From: an uncultured Prevotella sp.
GTDB lineage: Bacteria > Bacteroidota > Bacteroidia > Bacteroidales > Bacteroidaceae
Reading direction: 5' to 3'
Length of the DNA: 5,839 bases
Assembly: GCA_937916075.1 (NCBI GenBank)
Contig: CALGHW010000470.1
Location: 1 to 5,839 of the forward strand
The translations under genes were made by a program, and so were the position numbers. Under the pieces are notes generated by a model. That model saw only the letters and a program-made list of their open reading frames with translations. It ran no database searches and was not told the DNA's origin. This document shows positions 1 to 5,839 of the stretch, piece by piece (the first letter of the stretch is position 1; each line of letters begins with the position of its first letter).

Positions 1-1875
1 TTGGACAAGTTGGCTAACCAAGGCATCAAGAAAGTAGTGGTGGCAGTACCCGAGAAAAGCATCGGGCGCTCCTTCCAAAACACCGAATTAATGAAGTCTG
101 GCTTTTTCGCCGACTGGAAGGTGGCTCCCAAATACAACCTTTGTGCTGTCAAAGACCCCAATACCAATCAGAACATCAGTGAGGAAGGTAAGGCGAAGCG
201 ATTTGTCGAGTTCTTTCATCAAGACAAGGCGAAGATACTCGTTTGCGCCCATGCCACTCTACGCAATGGCATGAAGGAGATAAGCGATGAGGAATTCAAC
301 GACTGCCTTCTGGCTATCGACGAGTTCCACCATACCAGTGCCGACGTGAACAGTGGACTGGGCGACATCGTGCGCCGGGTGATGAACAACTCCACAGGGC
401 ATATTGTAGCCATGACCGGCAGCTACTTCCGTGGTGACGGCGTGCCCGTATTAAGAGCCGAGGACGAGGCACGCTTCTATCCTGTAACCTACAACTATTA
501 TCAGCAGCTCAACGGCTACCGCTATCTCAAGAACCTCGTCTTGGGCTACCACTTCTATCACGGCAGCTATCTCGACCATATCGCAGAGGTGCTCGACACC
601 CACAAGAAGACCATCATCCATATACCGAGCGTCAACTCACGTGCCCATACCGGACTGTCGAAATACACTGAGGTGGGCGAAATCATCAAGATTATCGGGA
701 CGGTGGAGAGCCGCGACTATAACAACGGAGGCATCTACAGTGTCAGAACCCAGGACGGCAGACTCTTGAAGGTAGCCGACCTTGTGGAAGACCATGCCGA
801 GACCCGCAACCTCGTGCAAGGCTATCTGCAAAGAATGAGGCGCCGTGACGACATCGATATCATCATCGCCTTGGGCACGGCAAAGGAGGGCTTCGACTGG
901 CAGTGGTGCGAGGAGTGCTTGACCATCGGTGTGCGTGGCTCGCTGACCGAAGTGGTGCAAATCATCGGTCGCTGTACGAGAGACTGCGAGGGCAAGGAGA
1001 CAGCCAAGTTCGTCAACATGATAGGAATGCCCGATGCCGACCAACCCGATGTAAAGGTTGCGGTGAATGATTTCTTGAAAGCGATCACCGCCTCGCTCTT
1101 GATGGAGCAAGTGATGGCGCCCAGCTGGCACTTCAAGACCGTGAAGGATGCGGATGGCGAAGAGAAAAGTCCGCTCGACCCCCGTACCTTGATAGTGGAA
1201 GGCCTGAAACCCCTGTCGAGCGCCAAGACCAAGATGATTGTTGCAGAGCAGTTGGACGACCTGAAGGCCAGCGTGCTACAAGACGACTTGGTGGTGAAAG
1301 CCATCAGCGGCGACACTACAGCCGAGACCCTCACCAAGTATCTGATACCCAAGGTGATTCGAGAGAAGTATCCCGACCTGACGGAAGAGGAAGTGGAAGA
1401 GGTGCGCCAGCGTTTCTTGCTCGACACCATCGTCAAGGGCAACAACATTGTGGACGACAAGGGCAATCCTGTCGACTTCGACGCTTCCGCCAGTGACGGG
1501 GAACGAGAGTCGGAAGGCAACCGGCTCATCAAGCTCGCCAATCGCATGGTCAACATCGACAAGCTGAGCATCAACCTCATCGAAACCATCAATCCGTTCC
1601 AGCGTGCCTATGAGATGCTTTCGAAAAACATCGATAAGTCAACCTTGAAGATTATCCAGGACACGATAGCGGAACAGAAGTTTGACATGACCCTGGAACA
1701 GGCAATCGTGCTATTCAAGGGGCCTTACAAGAAATGGGTGGAGGAGCACAAAGGTCAACGACCAGACATCAACGCCCCAGACCCAAAGGTAAGAGAACTG
1801 GCTGCCGCTTTCCAAAAAATTAAGAACCTGAAGATTCGCAAGATGATGGGACTGGAATATGAACCGGAGAAGTAA
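1..1875 (+). CDS. DEAD/DEAH-type superfamily 2 helicase, 5'-truncated by window edge
   Basis: Probable ATP-dependent nucleic-acid helicase or translocase acting in the cytoplasm; substrate unknown. The 624 visible residues begin after the Walker A motif, so the TTG at base 1 is only the window edge and the true start lies upstream. Visible motifs, in visible-residue numbering: an Ia-like strand VVVAVPEKS (12-20); motif II DEFHH (107-111); motif III as TGS (139-141) instead of SAT; a IV-like strand TIIHIPSVNS (204-213); motif V GTAKEGFDW (292-300); motif VI QIIGRCTRD (320-328) with the Gln and both Arg expected of SF2. The order and spacing show both RecA-like lobes. After about residue 375 comes a long charged, mostly helical C-terminal region ending in a KKWVEEHKGQRP module (577-588). 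The gene ends in TAA, 25 bases before the next gene in the same direction, so it is probably co-transcribed with the small protein and the GIY-YIG nuclease. The helicase call is firm. A restriction, defence or repair role is inference from the neighbours. No methyltransferase is visible in the window. Confidence 0.88.
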   Translation: MDKLANQGIKKVVVAVPEKSIGRSFQNTELMKSGFFADWKVAPKYNLCAVKDPNTNQNISEEGKAKRFVEFFHQDKAKILVCAHATLRNGMKEISDEEFNDCLLAIDEFHHTSADVNSGLGDIVRRVMNNSTGHIVAMTGSYFRGDGVPVLRAEDEARFYPVTYNYYQQLNGYRYLKNLVLGYHFYHGSYLDHIAEVLDTHKKTIIHIPSVNSRAHTGLSKYTEVGEIIKIIGTVESRDYNNGGIYSVRTQDGRLLKVADLVEDHAETRNLVQGYLQRMRRRDDIDIIIALGTAKEGFDWQWCEECLTIGVRGSLTEVVQIIGRCTRDCEGKETAKFVNMIGMPDADQPDVKVAVNDFLKAITASLLMEQVMAPSWHFKTVKDADGEEKSPLDPRTLIVEGLKPLSSAKTKMIVAEQLDDLKASVLQDDLVVKAISGDTTAETLTKYLIPKVIREKYPDLTEEEVEEVRQRFLLDTIVKGNNIVDDKGNPVDFDASASDGERESEGNRLIKLANRMVNIDKLSINLIETINPFQRAYEMLSKNIDKSTLKIIQDTIAEQKFDMTLEQAIVLFKGPYKKWVEEHKGQRPDINAPDPKVRELAAAFQKIKNLKIRKMMGLEYEPEK

Positions 1876-1900
1876 TTAAACATTTAACATTGAAAAAAGG

Positions 1901-2164
1901 ATGGATTGGCCAAAAGAATTATTAGAGATATTTGACGACCCGCTGTTGGCTGACGTGCGCCCGAAGCCCAAGGCACCGACACCCGACGACAGGATGGCAC
2001 AGAAGTTGCTTGAAGTAAACAAGTGGGTGGCTGAGTACGGTCGTGAGCCAAGCAGTATGGCTCACGGGCTAAAAGAAAAACTGGCAGCCGCCTCGCTGAA
2101 AAGTTTGCGGGTCAAGGCGAATGACAGCCTTCGCCAATATGACGAGTATCACTTGTTGGGATAA
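1901..2164 (+). CDS. Small 87-residue protein, probable detached N-terminal region of GIY-YIG nuclease family
   Basis: I know no named family for this protein on its own. It is acidic at the start: MDWPKELLEIFDDPLL (1-16) nearly repeats the first 16 residues of the downstream nuclease, with 10 of 16 identical. A Pro/Lys linker (about 18-28) follows, then a helical core with KWVAEYGREP (41-50), LAAASLKSLRVKA (61-73) and a C-terminal YDEYHLLG. As I recall single-chain GIY-YIG proteins of other bacteria, a DD-rich start plus a GREP-type module and a 'D.H.LL' end precede the nuclease region. This gene would therefore be that region encoded separately. The ATG is preceded directly by AAAAAAGG, an A-rich leader that sits too close for a normal Shine-Dalgarno. 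No other nearby in-frame start fits better. It lies 25 bases after the helicase and 55 before the nuclease, which suggests an accessory or bridging subunit. No catalytic residues are apparent. Confidence 0.75.
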   Translation: MDWPKELLEIFDDPLLADVRPKPKAPTPDDRMAQKLLEVNKWVAEYGREPSSMAHGLKEKLAAASLKSLRVKANDSLRQYDEYHLLG

Positions 2165-2219
2165 AAAAGGCCTGTGGTACTTGATGGATTAAGTTACATT
2201 TTATGATTCACAGCAACCA

Positions 2220-3446
2220 ATGGATATAGACAAAGAACTGGAAGATATATTTGCCGACCCTTTGATGGACGTATCTTATCAAGAGGCAAGGCTCTTCGAC
2301 ATCCCAACGGATATGAAAAGCGTGATAAAGGCGAAGAAGGATGCGCCCGACTATGTGGCACAAAGAAAGCTATGCGAGGACTTCGCACAGTTCAAACCTC
2401 TCTTTGCCCAGATACACCAAGACTTGAAGACTGGCAAGCGACAGTTGCAGAGAATCAACAAGACAGCGAGTCTTTCGGAAGGCCGCTTCTACTTGGCGGA
2501 TGGACAGATGGTGCTCCTCTGCAAGATATTGGAAAAGAGGAAGGGGGCCAACGGCTTGCCCGATGGGAGAACACGCTGTATCTACGAGAATGGCACGGAG
2601 TCGGATGTCTACCTTCAAACCTTGCGCAAAAGCGTGGTGGCCAGTGGTTATGCCATCACCGAGAAACAAGAGGAGACAGAAGGGAAATTCTTCAACCACG
2701 ACGATGTGAAAAATGAGGACAAGGTGACGGGGTATATCTATGTGCTTCGCTCGAAGTCGGAGAATCCTGAGATTAAGCATGTCAAGAATCTCTATAAGAT
2801 AGGTTTCTCGACCAACAGTGTGGAGGAGCGTGTGGCTAACGCCGAGCATGAGCCAACTTACCTAATGGCTCCTGTGGAGATTGTGAGTACCTACAAGATT
2901 GTGAACATGCACTCTCAGAAGTTTGAGGACTTGGTGCACCAGGTATTGCGAGAGGTAAATTTCCGTTTCATGGTGACCGACGGCAAGGGCGAACTGCATG
3001 AGGCTACGGAGTGGTATCAGGTGCCGTTGGAAATCATCGACAGTATCATCCGGAAAATCATGGATGGCACCATCATCCATTTCTCCTACAATAAGGAACA
3101 GCAATGCCTGGAACAGCATATTGAGAAGAAACCGGCGAAACTGAATCTTTCAGGCTGGAAGGTTTTGACGCTTGGTATCGAGAAAGAAAACTTTGAGGCG
3201 ATAGTGAAAGGTGAGAAAACAGAGATACACAGGACATTAAAGCAGACGACGCTCAATAAATACACCTATGTGGATGAGGCTGACGGCAAACGGTATCTCA
3301 GGCGTTTCGATGTGTTGAGGCTCTATGCCGGGCGTCGTTCGGGCGGGGATAGTGCCGTGGTGCAAGTGCTGGACACCTCTTTCGAGGCGGGCATCGTCAC
3401 TTACCGCCTTGGACAAGTGCAGGAGGAGGTGGCGGGCGGAAAATAA
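2220..3446 (+). CDS. GIY-YIG (T5orf172-type) nuclease with C-terminal ASCH/PUA-like domain
   Basis: Predicted DNA-cleaving enzyme of 408 residues. The N-terminus repeats the small protein's start (KELEDIFADPL, 5-15). Residues about 40-140 form a conserved-looking family region with DYVAQRKLCEDF (44-55) and YENGTESDVYL (122-132), which I recall from other GIY-YIG proteins. The nuclease core runs from about 170 to 285: GYIYVL (171-176) is the GIY strand and YKIGFS (192-197) the YIG strand. R204 in VEERVANAE is the likely catalytic Arg. E236 and H240 in FEDLVHQVL are the likely metal-site Glu and its partner, followed by EWYQVPL (264-270). From about 312 to 405 there is an added domain, WKVLTLGIEKENFEAIVKGE then KTEIHR, with G331, K333 and R338 in G.K....R spacing, and later KRYLRRFDVLRLYAGRR. 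This resembles an ASCH (PUA-like, RNA/nucleic-acid-binding) domain. The usual Glu two residues before the Arg is Ile336, with a Glu at 335. The gene ends 13 bases before the terminator stem and is the last gene of the set. The nuclease call is strong and the ASCH call moderate. Confidence 0.85.
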   Translation: MDIDKELEDIFADPLMDVSYQEARLFDIPTDMKSVIKAKKDAPDYVAQRKLCEDFAQFKPLFAQIHQDLKTGKRQLQRINKTASLSEGRFYLADGQMVLLCKILEKRKGANGLPDGRTRCIYENGTESDVYLQTLRKSVVASGYAITEKQEETEGKFFNHDDVKNEDKVTGYIYVLRSKSENPEIKHVKNLYKIGFSTNSVEERVANAEHEPTYLMAPVEIVSTYKIVNMHSQKFEDLVHQVLREVNFRFMVTDGKGELHEATEWYQVPLEIIDSIIRKIMDGTIIHFSYNKEQQCLEQHIEKKPAKLNLSGWKVLTLGIEKENFEAIVKGEKTEIHRTLKQTTLNKYTYVDEADGKRYLRRFDVLRLYAGRRSGGDSAVVQVLDTSFEAGIVTYRLGQVQEEVAGGK

Positions 3447-3455
3447 GAAAAAGGA

Positions 3456-3508
3456 ACATAAAAAAGCGTGGCTGTAAGAAGCAATCCTACAGCCACGCTT
3501 TTTTATGT
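3456..3508. terminator. Bidirectional intrinsic terminator between convergent genes
   Basis: A perfect inverted repeat has 21-bp arms (3456-3476 and 3488-3508) and an 11-base loop. The core is GCGTGGCTGTA / TACAGCCACGC, flanked by six A on the left and six T on the right. Read on the + strand it gives a GC-rich stem followed by a T run for the nuclease transcript. Read on the - strand it gives the same for the permease transcript, because the left A run becomes the T run. It lies between the stop at 3446 and the permease stop at 3521, so it serves both convergent units. Confidence 0.95.
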
Positions 3509-3520
3509 CTCAGCGGAAGG

Positions 3521-5191
3521 TCAGAACGGAAAAATCAGTGGCAGCACGAAAGTCATCACGATACCCATGATAACCTGCAGCGGCAGTCCCACCTTCACAT
3601 AGTCGCTGAAGGTGTATTCGCCGGCGTGCATCACCAAGGCGTTGGGCGGTGTGGAGAACGGCGAGGCGAAACACATGCTGGCTCCCAAGGTCACGGCGAA
3701 GAGGAAAGGATAGGGGCTGGCCCCAATCTCCGTGGCCGCCGTCATGGCGATGGGCGCCATGAGCACGGCGGTGGCCGTGTTGCTGATAAACATGGTGAGC
3801 AGCGACGTGGTGAAGTAAAGGCCGCAGAGCAGCACCGTGGGTCCCATCGCCCCGAGCGCCGACACTAATGAGTGGGAGATGAGTGCCGACGTGCCCGTCT
3901 TCTCCAAGGCCACCGACATGGGCATCATGGCCGCGATGAGCACGATGCTCTCCCAGTTGATGGTCTTGTAGGCATCCTCCACCTTGCGGAAACACCCTGT
4001 GAGCACCATGAGCAGTCCGGCCACGACGATGGCCGTCACCGGCGCCACGGGGATGAAGTCGAACACCATGGCCATGACCATCAGCAGCATGATGACCGCC
4101 GCCACGGGTGCCCGGTAGTTCAGTATGACCTCCTGCGCCTTTTGGGCCGGCTGTCCCAGCACCACCCAGTCGTCCTCTTCCCGGTCGAGTTGTGCGATGT
4201 TGTCCCAGGTACCTTGCACGAGGAGCACGTCGCCGGCCCGGAGCTTTTCCTCCGGCAGTTGGTTGAGCAGGTAGTCCTTGTTGCGCCGGATGCCCAGCAC
4301 ATTGATATTATACCGCTCCCGGAATCCGGAATGGCGCACGGTGGTGCCCGTCAGTTTCGACTCCGGCATGAGCACAATCTCGGCGATACCTAACTCGTAG
4401 AAGTCAAGGTTGCCCGTGTCGAGCTTCTTCAGCCGGCCGTCGCGGGCAAACTGCTGCATCTGCTGCTTGTCGCCCATCAGATAGATGATGTCGCCGGCCG
4501 ACAGCAGCCGTTCCGGACTGGCCAGACTCTGGGTGACGTTGCGGATGAGTCCGCTGCGGTCAGTCTTCTCGTTTCTGATTTCCAGGATGGACAGTCCGTA
4601 CCTGTTGCGCAGGTTCAGCTCGGCCACGCTCTTTTCCCGGATGGTGGACATCTCGGTAATGAGATACCGTCGCACGCCGCTGGCCAGGTGGTATTCAGCC
4701 ACGAGGTCATCGAGCGTCTTGTCCTGTCCGGAGTGCTGTGGGTCCTGTCCCCGCTTCTTGTTGAGAAACAGGCGGCAGAGCGGCAGCATCACCACGATGC
4801 CCACCGCGATGCAGACCAAGCCCACCGGCAAGAAGCTGAAGAACTTGAGCGGCTGGTAGCCCCCGTGGGCCAGCGTGTCCTGGATGACGAGGTTGGGCGG
4901 CGTGCCGATGAGCGTCAGCATACCGCCCATGCTGCTGGCAAAGGCCAAGGGCATGAGCAGGCGGGCCGGCCGGGTGCCGGTCTGTGTGGCCATGCTCACC
5001 ACGATGGGCACCATCAAGGCCACGGTGCCCGTATTGCTGACGAAGGCCCCGATGACCGCCGTCACGACGACCACGAGCAGGAAGAGACGCAGGTCGCTGC
5101 CTCCGGCCAGCTTCATGATTTTCTGGCTCACGGCCTTGGCCAGTCCCGTTTGGAAGATGGCGCCACCCACGACAAAGAGGCCCACCATCAT
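3521..5191 (-). CDS. SLC13/DASS-family anion permease with two TrkA-C-like domains (main reading frame)
   Basis: Inner-membrane, probably ion-coupled transporter of anions such as dicarboxylates or sulfate; the substrate cannot be read from the sequence. The 556 residues from the first in-frame ATG show a first membrane half with the family SNT signature (SNTGTVALM, 52-60) and IGTPPN (95-100). A soluble middle of about 175-345 holds two TrkA-C/RCK-C-like repeats, each with a V.ELNLR- or L.GTTVRHSGF-like start and a 'L.AGD..YLMG' or 'LRAGDVLLVQG' end. The second membrane half has SNTATAVLM (470-478) and STPPNALVM (513-521). These are the paired substrate/sodium-site motifs of the family. The ATG at 5191 is not a convincing natural start: it lies inside what should be a membrane helix (MMVGLFVVGGAIF). 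The missing N-terminus is encoded just upstream in another frame. Whether the locus is functional, a pseudogene or a sequencing artefact is open. The 3' end faces the shared terminator. Confidence 0.88.
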   Translation of the reverse strand: MMVGLFVVGGAIFQTGLAKAVSQKIMKLAGGSDLRLFLLVVVVTAVIGAFVSNTGTVALMVPIVVSMATQTGTRPARLLMPLAFASSMGGMLTLIGTPPNLVIQDTLAHGGYQPLKFFSFLPVGLVCIAVGIVVMLPLCRLFLNKKRGQDPQHSGQDKTLDDLVAEYHLASGVRRYLITEMSTIREKSVAELNLRNRYGLSILEIRNEKTDRSGLIRNVTQSLASPERLLSAGDIIYLMGDKQQMQQFARDGRLKKLDTGNLDFYELGIAEIVLMPESKLTGTTVRHSGFRERYNINVLGIRRNKDYLLNQLPEEKLRAGDVLLVQGTWDNIAQLDREEDDWVVLGQPAQKAQEVILNYRAPVAAVIMLLMVMAMVFDFIPVAPVTAIVVAGLLMVLTGCFRKVEDAYKTINWESIVLIAAMMPMSVALEKTGTSALISHSLVSALGAMGPTVLLCGLYFTTSLLTMFISNTATAVLMAPIAMTAATEIGASPYPFLFAVTLGASMCFASPFSTPPNALVMHAGEYTFSDYVKVGLPLQVIMGIVMTFVLPLIFPF

Positions 5192-5349
5192 GATGACGAG
5201 GAGGAAAAGCCGGCAAAGGCTTCCTCGGGGGTGAGGATGCCCGTGAGCAGCAGGGCCGACAAGGCGCAGAGGGCCACGACATCAGACCGCACCCGGCCGA
5301 TGATGAACATCACGACGGTGAGGGCAAGAATCAGGAGCGTCGCCGTCAT
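5188..5349 (-). pseudogene. Out-of-frame N-terminal fragment of the SLC13 permease
   Basis: Starting at ATG 5349, 53 codons read MTATLLILALTVVMFIIG, a charged turn, a second hydrophobic helix (VVALCALSALLLTGIL), then TPEEAFAGFS and a short Ser run. They end at a TGA (5190-5188) that overlaps the ATG of the main permease frame. The TPEEAFAGFS stretch is what normally leads into the helix that starts the downstream ORF, so the two pieces together rebuild one SLC13 N-terminus. The start is well placed: it overlaps the stop of the upstream DUF3298 gene as ATGA. The two frames differ by what a missing 1 or 4 nucleotides would cause. Possible explanations are a real inactivating deletion, a phase-variable or coupled split gene, or a base-call error. 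Confidence 0.8.
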
Positions 5350-5839
5350 TGGCCCAACATCTTTTTGGCCGTTTCAGTAAGGAAGGGTTTCACCTGATCG
5401 AAGGGGATGGTGAAGGTAGGCATACCGGCGGCATAGGAGGCTATCTCGTAGCTCTGGTAGATGAAGGTCACACCGTCTTTCGACAAGTAAGGGGCCGTGC
5501 GGGGCAGTGGCAGATAGTTCACGTCGTCCTCCACGAGCAGACAGTTTTTGAGTTCCCCGTCGGTCTTGACAGCCAAGGTGGTGCCCGTGTTGAAATAGCG
5601 GATGAGTCCCTCCTTGATAAGTTTGTGGAAGGCGTCGCTGTCCGTGTTGCGCAGCATGTCGTAGCCAAAGCGTCGGCCGTCGGTCTTGCGGAAGGTGGCG
5701 CCTTCCACCGTGTGGCTGCCGTGGGCACCGCCTAAGTATATCTCGGTGTAGCTGGTATAGGTGACATACAGGTCGGTCTCGGCGTCCTTCTTGATGTCGC
5801 AGCTGTAGAGATAAGGCATCGGTGTGGCCCCCATATCCT
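5346..5839 (-). CDS. DUF3298 (RsiV C-terminal type) protein, N-terminus outside window
   Basis: Probable exported or lipid-anchored envelope protein of unknown role. About 164 codons are visible. The frame is open to the window edge (a GAT codon precedes the ATG at 5834), so the start, any signal peptide and any preceding DUF4163-like domain are outside. Counting from the ATG at 5834, diagnostic stretches are YLGGAHGSHT (33-42), TDGRRFGYDML (51-61), then the C-terminal FIYQSYEIASYAAGMPTFTI (124-143) and PFDQVKPFL (144-152). The Gly-Gly-Ala-His turn and the 'EIASYA.G.P.FTIPFD.VKPFL' end are typical of DUF3298, the fold also found in the RsiV anti-sigma sensor of Bacillus. No anti-sigma part is visible here. 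Its stop overlaps the permease start by four bases (5349-5346), so the two are probably translationally coupled in one operon. Assignment to the domain is good; function is unknown. Confidence 0.82.
   Translation of the reverse strand, partial: DMGATPMPYLYSCDIKKDAETDLYVTYTSYTEIYLGGAHGSHTVEGATFRKTDGRRFGYDMLRNTDSDAFHKLIKEGLIRYFNTGTTLAVKTDGELKNCLLVEDDVNYLPLPRTAPYLSKDGVTFIYQSYEIASYAAGMPTFTIPFDQVKPFLTETAKKMLGQ

Noticed and set aside
1..3. TTG at base 1 as the true start of the helicase
   Set aside because: The protein would lack the Walker A motif and begin at motif Ia. It is much more likely that the gene starts upstream of the window.
637..1592. Two long open frames on the - strand inside the helicase gene (637-1131 and 822-1592)
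   Set aside because: They lie antisense to a gene with clear helicase motifs, overlap each other, have low-complexity Ser/Arg/His-rich translations and show no recognisable domain.
2165..2219. Possible Bacteroidota-type promoter before the nuclease gene (TACATTTT at 2194-2201 resembles the -7 element TAnnTTTG)
   Set aside because: The last base of the element differs and no TTTG is seen at the expected -33 distance, so I do not support a promoter here.
2370..3119. Open frames on both strands inside the nuclease gene (- strand 2370-2849 and 2862-3119, + strand 2372-2716)
   Set aside because: The nuclease frame carries all the conserved motifs across the same bases. The alternative translations show no family features and no separate start context.
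3626..5380. Open frames antisense to the permease on the + strand (3626-3868, 3872-4393, 4485-4859, 4688-5380), plus further overlapping frames on the - strand
   Set aside because: High G+C with strong third-position bias keeps opposite frames open. Their products are His/Arg/Gly-rich with no domain, while the permease frame is unmistakable.
1..5839. CRISPR arrays, tRNA genes, insertion-sequence ends, attachment sites
   Set aside because: No spaced direct repeats, cloverleaf-like sequence or transposase were seen. The only strong inverted repeat is the terminator. No gene-free stretch exceeds 75 bases.

Overview
The window looks like a piece of a Bacteroidota chromosome, probably Prevotella/Bacteroides-like. 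This rests on A-rich leaders in place of strong Shine-Dalgarno sites, on the DUF3298 protein plus SLC13/TrkA-C permease pair, and on the overall protein character. The genus is inference, because no rRNA or other marker gene is present.

Layout. The left half (1-3446, + strand) is a co-directional set of three genes. The first is a superfamily 2 DEAD/DEAH-type helicase whose 5' end, including the Walker A motif, lies outside the window. The second is an 87-residue protein. The third is a 408-residue GIY-YIG (T5orf172-type) nuclease with a C-terminal extension that looks like an ASCH/PUA-like domain. The gaps are only 25 and 55 bases. A strong bidirectional hairpin terminator (21-bp perfect arms, 3456-3508) separates this set from the right half. 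The right half (3521-5839, - strand) converges on it. It holds the 3' part of a DUF3298 (RsiV C-terminal type) protein gene, overlapping by 4 bases (ATGA) an SLC13-family anion permease that carries two TrkA-C-like domains between its two membrane halves. The permease reading frame is broken near 5188-5200.

How the genes may work together. Helicase, small protein and nuclease probably form one nucleic-acid-processing system. A helicase next to a GIY-YIG nuclease, with a probable nucleic-acid-binding ASCH-like tail, is the sort of set found in defence or repair islands, but the function here is inferred. Two sequence links tie the set together. The small protein and the nuclease start with nearly the same 16-residue motif. 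The small protein's core also resembles a module at the extreme C-terminus of the helicase. As I recall related proteins, the 87-residue protein looks like a detached N-terminal region of GIY-YIG proteins that elsewhere are a single chain. The right half is ordinary envelope/transport content, apart from the frameshift in the permease. It is visibly richer in G+C than the left half, which fits accessory DNA next to core DNA.
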